Below, in pieces: positions 35,342 to 41,352 of a stretch of 42,757 nucleotides of DNA. The stretch lies in the NCBI RefSeq assembly GCF_008709575.1, contig NZ_VYIK01000003.1, positions 1-42,757 on the forward strand, given 5' to 3'. This DNA comes from Mycobacterium sp. Its GTDB lineage: Bacteria; Actinomycetota; Actinomycetes; Mycobacteriales; Mycobacteriaceae. The position numbers and the translations under genes are program-made. The notes beneath the pieces were generated by a model. The model did no database searches and had not been told where the DNA came from. It worked only from the letters and a program-made list of their open reading frames with translations. Position 1 is the first letter of the stretch. Every line of letters begins with the position of its first letter.

Positions 35342-36487
35342 ATGACGCTGACACAAGTCCAGCAGCGGGTTCCCGCCGCCGAGCATATCGCCGTCCGCTG
35401 TGTCGACTCCGACGTTCACCCGGTGCCCAAACGCGGCGAACTGACCCAGTACATCCCCGAGCCCTGGCGCAGCAAGTTTTTCCGCGAGCACAAGGTGGGC
35501 GAGCTGATCTATTACGACGCTCCCGACTACGCACACAGCTTCGCGATGCGCGTGGACACCTTCCCGCCGGACGGCGAGTTCCCCGGCAGCGATCCGGATA
35601 TGGCGTTTCGCCAGCTGATCATGGAGGCCGGCTCCGACATCGCGATCCTGGAGCCGGGCGCCCGGACACCCCGCCTGCCGGAAGCTCACCAGGCATTCTC
35701 GTGCGCCCTGAACGACTGGCAGGCCAATCACTGGCTGGACAGCCACAACAACTGGCACGAACGTTGGCGCGGCTCGATCTGCGTGGCGGTCGAGGACCCG
35801 CAGGGTGCGGCCCGCGAGATCGAGCGGTGGGCCGGCCACCCGTACATGGCGCAGATCCTGCTCAAGGCCGAACCGCGGCCGTCGTGGGGCCACCCGATGT
35901 ATGACCCGGTCTGGGCGGCCGCCACCAAGCACGACATCACGGTGAGCTGTCACCTGTCGCGCAGCAATTACGAGATGCTGCCGATGCCTCCGGTGGGATT
36001 TCCCAGCTACAACCACGATTTCATGGTGACCTACTCCCTGCTGGCCGCCAACCAGGTGATGAGTCTGATCTTCGACGGCGTCTTCGACCGCTTCCCCACT
36101 CTGCGGATCGTGTTCGTCGAGCACGCCTTCACCTGGGTGCTGCCGCTGATGTGGCGGATGGACGCCATCTATGAGGCCCGCAAGTCGCGGATGGAGATCA
36201 AACGCAAGCCGTCGGAAATCCTCAAGGAGCACATCAAGTTCACGACTCAACCGCTGGACTACCCGCCGGACAAGACCGAACTGACCCGCGCGCTGGAATG
36301 GATGGAGTGCGACAAGATCCTGCTCTACTCCTCGGATTACCCGCACTGGACCTTCGACGATCCGCGCTGGCTGATCAAGCACTTGCCCAAAGCGGCGCGC
36401 GAAGCGGTCATGTTCAAAAACGGCATCGCGACCTATCACCTACCCGAGACGGTGCCGGCCCTCGAGGGTCAAGTACGGGTGTTCTAA
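35342..36487 (+). CDS. Amidohydrolase-2 family metal-dependent hydrolase/decarboxylase
   Basis: A 381-aa TIM-barrel amidohydrolase with an intact set of likely metal ligands: VDSDVH (Asp24, His26), His204 in VSCHLS and Asp332 in SSDYPHWTF. Relatives act on aromatic-ring or ring-cleavage acids. ATG 35342 with AGGAAGG 6-7 bp upstream is preferred. An ATG at 35327, overlapping the previous stop (ATGA), is possible but sits only one base after its AGGAGG. It is followed immediately by a Rieske ferredoxin gene (GTG right after the stop), indicating one operon with the first amidohydrolase. Confidence 0.9.
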   Translation: MTLTQVQQRVPAAEHIAVRCVDSDVHPVPKRGELTQYIPEPWRSKFFREHKVGELIYYDAPDYAHSFAMRVDTFPPDGEFPGSDPDMAFRQLIMEAGSDIAILEPGARTPRLPEAHQAFSCALNDWQANHWLDSHNNWHERWRGSICVAVEDPQGAAREIERWAGHPYMAQILLKAEPRPSWGHPMYDPVWAAATKHDITVSCHLSRSNYEMLPMPPVGFPSYNHDFMVTYSLLAANQVMSLIFDGVFDRFPTLRIVFVEHAFTWVLPLMWRMDAIYEARKSRMEIKRKPSEILKEHIKFTTQPLDYPPDKTELTRALEWMECDKILLYSSDYPHWTFDDPRWLIKHLPKAAREAVMFKNGIATYHLPETVPALEGQVRVF

Positions 36488-36880
36488 GTGCCCGACGAAG
36501 TCACACGGCCCCGGCTGGCCCAGGGCCGCGAGCATGTCGTCGCGACCGTGGACGAGATCCCGCCGGGCAGCCACAAACTGGTGCCGATCGGTCGACACGG
36601 TGTCGGGGTGTACAACGTCAACGGCACTTTCTACGCGATCGCCAACTACTGCCCGCATCAGGGCGGGCCATTGTGTTCCGGGCGCGCCCGCGGCCGCACG
36701 GTTGTCGACGAGAGTGTCGCCGGTGGCGCGGTCATGATCCGCGATCAAGAATATATCTACTGTCCCTGGCATCAGTGGGGCTTCGAGCTTGCCACCGGCA
36801 CGACCGCGGTCAAACCGGAATGGAGCATCCGCACCTATCCGGTTCGTGTCGTCGGCAACGACGTGCTGGTAATGGCCTGA
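36488..36880 (+). CDS. Rieske-type [2Fe-2S] ferredoxin
   Basis: A 130-aa soluble Rieske protein. The ligands are Cys55-x-His57 (CPHQGG) and Cys92-x2-His95 (CPWHQWGFEL), a complete set. A loop of about 34 residues between them, longer than in many small ferredoxins, carries an RGR insertion. There is no oxygenase catalytic domain, so it is a stand-alone electron carrier. The GTG start follows the amidohydrolase stop without a gap. No Rieske oxygenase alpha subunit is visible in the window, leaving its partner open. Confidence 0.93.
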   Translation: MPDEVTRPRLAQGREHVVATVDEIPPGSHKLVPIGRHGVGVYNVNGTFYAIANYCPHQGGPLCSGRARGRTVVDESVAGGAVMIRDQEYIYCPWHQWGFELATGTTAVKPEWSIRTYPVRVVGNDVLVMA

Positions 36881-36897
36881 GGTGCAAGGAGCGGCTG

Positions 36898-37764
36898 GTG
36901 TCGGTGATCGAGGTCAATGGGGGCAACGTGGTCTACGAAATCCTGGGCGCCTCCGGTGATCTCATCGTGCTGACGCCCGGTGGCCGGTTCAGCAAGGAGA
37001 TCCCCGGCCTGCGACCGCTGGCCGAGGCGCTCGTCGCCGGCGGCTATCGGGTGCTGTTGTGGGACAGGCCGAATTGCGGGGCTTCCGATGTCCAATTCTA
37101 TGGACCGAGCGAATCGCACATGCGCGCCGAGACCCTGCACGGTCTCCTGACCAAACTCGACCTGGGGCCCTGCATCATCGCTGGCGGCTCGGGTGGAGCA
37201 CGGGATTCGATGCTGACCACGATGCTGTATCCGGAATTGGTCACCAAATTGGTGGTGTGGAACATCGTCGGCGGAATCTACGGCACGTTCGTCCTGGGTT
37301 CCCACTACGTCATACCGAGCATCCTCGCGGCCCGTGGAGCCGGAATGGCGGGAGTGATGAAACTCGCCGAGTGGCGCGAGCGCATCGAAGAGAACCCCGC
37401 CAACAAGCAGCGATTCCTCGGCTTCGACCGCGACGAGTTCCTCAAGGTGATGCTGCGCTGGCTGAACGCGTTCGTCTCCAAACCGGGGCAGACCATCCCC
37501 GGCGTCGAGGACGAAATGTTCGACCGCATCACGGTTCCCACGCTGATCATTCGCGGCGGCGAGAACGATTGGGACCACCCCAAACGGACATCGCTGGAGG
37601 TCAGCTGCCTGATCAAGGGTTCGAAGCTGATCGACCCGCCGTGGCCCGAGGATGCCTGGGAACGCGCGGCCGAGGAGCGCGCAACCGGAAAAGTGACTCA
37701 CTTCAACATGTTCGACACCTGGGTGCAGGCCGCGCCCGCGATTCTGGAATTCCTGGGGTCCTGA
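36898..37764 (+). CDS. Alpha/beta-hydrolase fold protein
   Basis: A 288-aa alpha/beta hydrolase. The nucleophile elbow is GGSGGA with Ser98, the oxyanion side is LTPGGRFSKE, and WDRPNCGASD near 55-64 is the usual DxxGxGxS-like block. The acid residue is probably in GGENDWDHP, and a late His lies in KVTHFN. Related enzymes hydrolyse esters or C-C bonds of meta-cleavage products. It starts with GTG 36898 behind AAGGAG at 36886-36891, 17 bp after the Rieske gene, so it belongs to the same operon as the amidohydrolases. Confidence 0.9.
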   Translation: MSVIEVNGGNVVYEILGASGDLIVLTPGGRFSKEIPGLRPLAEALVAGGYRVLLWDRPNCGASDVQFYGPSESHMRAETLHGLLTKLDLGPCIIAGGSGGARDSMLTTMLYPELVTKLVVWNIVGGIYGTFVLGSHYVIPSILAARGAGMAGVMKLAEWRERIEENPANKQRFLGFDRDEFLKVMLRWLNAFVSKPGQTIPGVEDEMFDRITVPTLIIRGGENDWDHPKRTSLEVSCLIKGSKLIDPPWPEDAWERAAEERATGKVTHFNMFDTWVQAAPAILEFLGS

Positions 37765-37769
37765 TGTCG

Positions 37770-38243
37770 TTACCTGGTTCGGATGTGGACCTCACAGTTC
37801 AGCGATGCCTCCAGGGCCGTGTGAACCCGGCTTTCCGGGATGCGCTCGATGTCCTCCCGGCGCAGGGTCACGTATACGATGTCGTACCCCTGGTCGCCGG
37901 GAACCCGCTCGATTTCGCCGGTGAGCCCGAAACCGGCCAGCACGCCATGGGCGTCCTCGTCGGTACCCCTGCTGACATAGGTGATCGCGCCGGTCACCGG
38001 AACGGTGCCGAAAGCCCGGGTGCACAACCGCACCGCCGTGCCCTTGACGGTATCGGGGTCGTCGCCGGCGATCAGCAGCTGCACTTCGCGACGGTCCGCC
38101 GGCATCGCCGCGAGATCGCTGGGCACCAGATCGGCGCCGGCCGCCCGGGCAAGTTGCAGAAGGGTGGTCATGCCCTTGTCTAATTCCGCCGGTGTCAGCG
38201 CACCCGACGGGTCGACGCCGACCCGCACCACCGCTGTTCGCAC
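37770..38243 (-). CDS. Conserved hypothetical protein interrupting the catabolic cluster
   Basis: A 157-aa protein, probably cytosolic (no signal or membrane segment), starting MRTAVVRVGVDPSGALTPAELDKGMTTLLQLARAAGADLV. The first half looks like a compact alpha/beta domain, and the second has PVTGAITYVSRGTDEDAHGVLAGFGLTGEIERV. I do not recognise the family. Its ATG lies 16 bp from the divergent GTG of the NuoF-like gene, so they share a promoter region, and its stop is 5 bp from the convergent alpha/beta-hydrolase stop. A regulatory or assembly role for the NuoF-like protein is a guess only. Confidence 0.7.
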   Translation of the reverse strand: MRTAVVRVGVDPSGALTPAELDKGMTTLLQLARAAGADLVPSDLAAMPADRREVQLLIAGDDPDTVKGTAVRLCTRAFGTVPVTGAITYVSRGTDEDAHGVLAGFGLTGEIERVPGDQGYDIVYVTLRREDIERIPESRVHTALEASLNCEVHIRTR

Positions 38244-38259
38244 AGGTCCAAGCCTAATC

Positions 38260-39519
38260 GTGGCTGCCTGGCCGGGCTGCCCGCCGCGGCTGCTGCGCGC
38301 GGGCCCGGATCGCGAAGACTATTCGGCGTATCGGCAGCTGGGCGGCTACCGTCCGCTGGAATCCACCGACGAGCTGCTGGAGGAGGTCGAGCGCAGCGGG
38401 CTGCTCGGGCGCGGCGGCGCGGCGTTCCCGCTTGCGGTGAAACTGCGGGCGGTCCGCGACCACGGACGCGCCGCCGGCGGCGCGGTCGTCGTAGCGAACG
38501 GGGAAGAGGGCGAACCGGCGTCGATCAAGGACCGCTGGTTGCTGCGTCACCGGCCGCACCTGGTCCTCGACGGGCTGCGACTGGCCGCCGCGATCGTGGC
38601 CGCCGACCGTGCCCATGTGTACGTGTCCGACCCCCGGGCAGCCCGCAGCGTCGAGGCCGCCCTGGCCGAGCTGGACAGCGAGATACTGGGTGTGCCGGTC
38701 GCGGTCACAGCCGTCGACCCCGGTTATGTGGCCGGCGAGGAGACCGCCGCGGTGCGCGCACTCAACGGCGGCCCGGCCAAGCCGACCGACAAGCCCCCCC
38801 GCCCGTTCCAGCAGGGGGTCGGCGGGCGGCCCACGCTGGTGAACAATGTCGAAACGCTGGCCAATCTGCCCTATCTGCTGCAGCATGGCGCGGCGGAGTT
38901 CCGGACTCAAGGTACCGCGCTGTCGCCCGGCACGTTGCTGATGACGGTCACCGGTGCCGGCCGGCCGCCCGGCCTTTACGAGATCCCGCACGGCCTGCCG
39001 TTCACTGAACTGCTTGCCCTGCATGGAGTCTCATCCGATCAGGTCACGGGCGCACTGGTGGGCGGCTATTTCGCCGGACTGCTCAACCGGGACGTGCTCG
39101 ACGCCACCCTGGATCACGAGACACTGCGACGGCTGGGCAGCGGGCTGGGCGCCGGGGCCGTCACCGTGCTCACCGCAGACTGTCCGGTGGCGGTCGCCGC
39201 ATCGGTGCTGGCGTACTTCGACCGCGAAAACGCCGGCCAGTGCGGCTCGTGCTTCAATGGCACCGCCGCGATGGCGGCGGTCGCCGCGGCACTGCGCGAC
39301 GGCGCGGCTACCGGCGAGGATCTCGACCGCCTGCGACGCTGGTCGACAGTGCTGCGCGGACGCGGCGCCTGCGCAACCCTGGATGCCGCCGCCAATATCG
39401 CGGCCAGCCTGCTCAACCAATTCCCGCACGCGGTGCAAGAACATCTCGACAACAGCTGCCAGGCGTGCCGTCCCGGCGCGTTTCGCGCCGACCGGCCCTA
39501 CGAGGTGGAACCGGCATGA
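38260..39519 (+). CDS. NuoF-like NADH-binding flavoprotein / SLBB iron-sulfur protein
   Basis: A 419-aa stand-alone relative of the NADH-dehydrogenase F subunit. The FMN-binding loop GRGGAAFPLAVKL is at about 50-62, NGEEGEPAS at 80-88 and an SLBB-like segment runs to about 300. Iron-sulfur Cys follow: Cys328 and Cys331 in GQCGSC, Cys371, and Cys400/Cys403 at the end. The classical NuoF motif CxxCxxC has Gly at the third position, so the cluster ligand set is altered. It probably takes electrons from NADH and passes them to the ferredoxin that overlaps its stop (ATGA). Starting at GTG 38260, it shares a promoter region with the divergent hypothetical gene. Confidence 0.85.
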   Translation: MAAWPGCPPRLLRAGPDREDYSAYRQLGGYRPLESTDELLEEVERSGLLGRGGAAFPLAVKLRAVRDHGRAAGGAVVVANGEEGEPASIKDRWLLRHRPHLVLDGLRLAAAIVAADRAHVYVSDPRAARSVEAALAELDSEILGVPVAVTAVDPGYVAGEETAAVRALNGGPAKPTDKPPRPFQQGVGGRPTLVNNVETLANLPYLLQHGAAEFRTQGTALSPGTLLMTVTGAGRPPGLYEIPHGLPFTELLALHGVSSDQVTGALVGGYFAGLLNRDVLDATLDHETLRRLGSGLGAGAVTVLTADCPVAVAASVLAYFDRENAGQCGSCFNGTAAMAAVAAALRDGAATGEDLDRLRRWSTVLRGRGACATLDAAANIAASLLNQFPHAVQEHLDNSCQACRPGAFRADRPYEVEPA

Positions 39520-39824
39520 CCGACGCCATGAGAATCCGCCTGGACCGCACCGTCTGCGACGGCTTCGGCTTCTGCGCCAAGCATGCGCCGCAGTATTTCT
39601 CCCTTGACGATTGGGGATATGCGTCGCTGGTCGGTGACGGCACCGTGGCCGCAGAGGACCACGACGCCGTCATGCGCGCACTGATGGATTGCCCGGTCCA
39701 CGCGATCATGGAGATCGGCGAGCGCCGACCCGACGACTCCCACTTCGTGGCGAGCAGCCGCGAAGACCCGGCGGCGGACGTCAAAACAGAAGCCAACGAA
39801 GCGGAGTGGGGATTCACCCGGTAA
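39516..39824 (+). CDS. Ferredoxin with [3Fe-4S]-type CxxFxxC motif
   Basis: A 102-aa ferredoxin. The cluster motif is Cys14-Asp-Gly-Phe17-Gly-Phe-Cys20 with Cys59-Pro60, the pattern CxxXxxC...CP of mycobacterial P450-associated ferredoxins, with Phe at the variable position that would be Cys in a [4Fe-4S] protein. This implies a [3Fe-4S] cluster. The C-terminal 40 residues are an acidic extension (RRPDDSHFVASSREDP...). ATG 39516 overlaps the NuoF-like stop (ATGA); a second ATG at 39528 is possible. It is a likely electron acceptor of the NuoF-like protein and possible donor to the P450 encoded downstream. Confidence 0.9.
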   Translation: MTDAMRIRLDRTVCDGFGFCAKHAPQYFSLDDWGYASLVGDGTVAAEDHDAVMRALMDCPVHAIMEIGERRPDDSHFVASSREDPAADVKTEANEAEWGFTR

Positions 39825-39847
39825 CCGGACGCCCACCGCCCTTGCTG

Positions 39848-39874
39848 CCCGCCATGGCGGCTGCTGGTTTTTTT
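39848..39874 (+). terminator. Candidate intrinsic terminator after the ferredoxin
   Basis: The palindrome CCGCCATGGCGG is followed after a few bases by a run of seven T (39868-39874). A short GC stem plus U-tract is unusual in mycobacteria and lies between the ferredoxin stop (39824) and the P450 gene. The stem is short once a loop is allowed, so confidence is low. Confidence 0.3.
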
Positions 39875-39899
39875 CCGCACGCCGTCGAGCCGGCACCGT

Positions 39900-39905
39900 T
39901 ACAAT
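39900..39905 (+). promoter_or_regulatory. Candidate -10 element for the P450 gene
   Basis: TACAAT matches the TATAAT consensus at five of six positions and lies 54 bp before the GTG start at 39959. No good -35 hexamer is seen, which is common in mycobacterial promoters. If real, the P450-ferredoxin pair has its own transcript separate from the NuoF-like operon. Confidence 0.3.
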
Positions 39906-39958
39906 CAGGCACTAAGCCGTAAAGGTGCGGGCCCGCAGCTGACACGAGGGAGTGTGCA

Positions 39959-41164
39959 GTGACCAAGCCGAAGGTTGTCTTCGACCCGTTTTCGGAGGAG
40001 TTCTTCGCCAACCCGTTCGAGATATACCGGCGGATGCGCGAGGACGCGCCCCTGTACTACGACGAGAAAGAAGACTTCTACGCGCTGACCCGCCACCAGG
40101 ACGTGGCGGCCGCATTCAGGGATTTCGAGACCTATTCCTCCGCTCGTGGTTGCGATCTGGCGATGGTGCGCAGGGGGGTGCCTCCCGAACAGAAGTCGAT
40201 CATTTTCATGGATCCACCCGAGCACCGGCACATGCGCAGTCTGCTCAACAAGGCGTTCACCCCGAGGGCCATTCAATCGCAGCTCGAAACGGTCATCGAA
40301 ACTGTCGAGAAGTATCTGAGCGCGGCCGACCCCGACAACTTCGACGTCGTGCAGGACTTTTCCGGCCCATTCCCGGTAGAAGTCATCACCCGGATGGCGG
40401 GAGTGCCGGAGGAATACCGTCAGCAGGTGCGGCACTGGATCGACACCAGCCTGCACCGCGAACCGGGACAGATCGACGTCGGCGAAGCCGGCATGCAGGC
40501 CATCATCGACACCGCGATGTACTACTTCGGCCTGGTGCAGCAGCGGCGCGAAAATCCGCAGGATGACATGATCAGCAGGCTGATAGCCGCGGAGATCCCC
40601 GGCGAAGACGGCCGACCGCGCAAACTCGACGATGTTGAAATCACCGGGTTCGCCACGCTTTTGGGTGGTGCGGGCGCCGAGACAGTCACCAAGCTGATCG
40701 GCAACGCAGTGGTGATCTTCGCCCGCCACCCCGACCAGTGGCAGAAGCTGCTCGACGACCGCAGCAAAGTTCCGGCGGCGGTGGAAGAGCTGTTGCGCTA
40801 CGAAGGGCCGGTTCAATACAACGTCCGCTACACCCTCAAAGAGGCACACGTCAGCGGCGGGGTGATTCCCGCGGGCAAGCCCGTGTTTTTGATCGGTGCC
40901 TCGGCCAACCGCGATCCGGAGGCGTTCACCAATGCCGACGTCTTCGACATCGACCGCGACCAGACCGAGGCGCAGCACCTCGGTCTCGGCTACGGGATTC
41001 ACAGTTGCCTCGGCGCGGCTTTGGCACGCCTGGAAAGCAGGATCGCGCTGGAGAGGCTGCTCGACTTCATGCCCCGTTACGAGGTGGACTGGGACGGCTG
41101 TAGACGTGTCACCATGCAAAATGTCGCCGGGTGGCAGAACGTGCCGGTGACGGTGTTGCGATGA
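39959..41164 (+). CDS. Cytochrome P450
   Basis: A 401-aa soluble bacterial P450. The I-helix motif is AGAET (Glu241-Thr242), the ExxR pair is Glu277/Arg280 in EELLR, and the heme ligand is Cys350 in GLGYGIHSCLG. The normally conserved Phe seven residues before the Cys is Leu343. PPEHRHMRSLLNKAFTP near 86-102 is the typical C-helix block. It starts with GTG 39959 after GAGGGAG and overlaps the next ferredoxin gene by ATGA, so the ferredoxin is its likely redox partner. The substrate is unknown; position suggests hydroxylation in the same catabolic cluster. CYP family number not assigned. Confidence 0.95.
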   Translation: MTKPKVVFDPFSEEFFANPFEIYRRMREDAPLYYDEKEDFYALTRHQDVAAAFRDFETYSSARGCDLAMVRRGVPPEQKSIIFMDPPEHRHMRSLLNKAFTPRAIQSQLETVIETVEKYLSAADPDNFDVVQDFSGPFPVEVITRMAGVPEEYRQQVRHWIDTSLHREPGQIDVGEAGMQAIIDTAMYYFGLVQQRRENPQDDMISRLIAAEIPGEDGRPRKLDDVEITGFATLLGGAGAETVTKLIGNAVVIFARHPDQWQKLLDDRSKVPAAVEELLRYEGPVQYNVRYTLKEAHVSGGVIPAGKPVFLIGASANRDPEAFTNADVFDIDRDQTEAQHLGLGYGIHSCLGAALARLESRIALERLLDFMPRYEVDWDGCRRVTMQNVAGWQNVPVTVLR

Positions 41165-41352
41165 GAGTGGACGTCGACTTCGGGCTGTGCGAAAGCAACG
41201 GGGTGTGCATGGGCATCATCCCAGAGGTTTTTCACCTCGGTGACGACGACATGCTGACCGTCCTGCAGCCGGAGGTCACGCCCGAGAACGAGGCCCGCAT
41301 CCGCGACGCCGTGCGGCAATGCCCAAGGCAGGCGATCTCGATCACCGATTAG
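41161..41352 (+). CDS. P450-linked ferredoxin with CxxNxxC motif
   Basis: A 63-aa minimal ferredoxin. The motif is Cys10-Glu-Ser-Asn13-Gly-Val-Cys16 with Cys54-Pro55, i.e. the mycobacterial CxxXxxC...CP type with Asn at the variable position, compatible with a [3Fe-4S] cluster. ATG 41161 overlaps the P450 TGA (ATGA), so the two are translationally coupled and this is the most probable direct electron donor to the P450. Its TAG overlaps the TAA of the convergent GH12 gene (TTAG). Confidence 0.95.
   Translation: MRVDVDFGLCESNGVCMGIIPEVFHLGDDDMLTVLQPEVTPENEARIRDAVRQCPRQAISITD

Noticed and set aside
37981..38259. Longer N-terminus for the NuoF-like protein
   Set aside because: Those codons are antisense to the hypothetical gene 37770-38243 and show no family resemblance; the GTG at 38260 starts the recognisable part.
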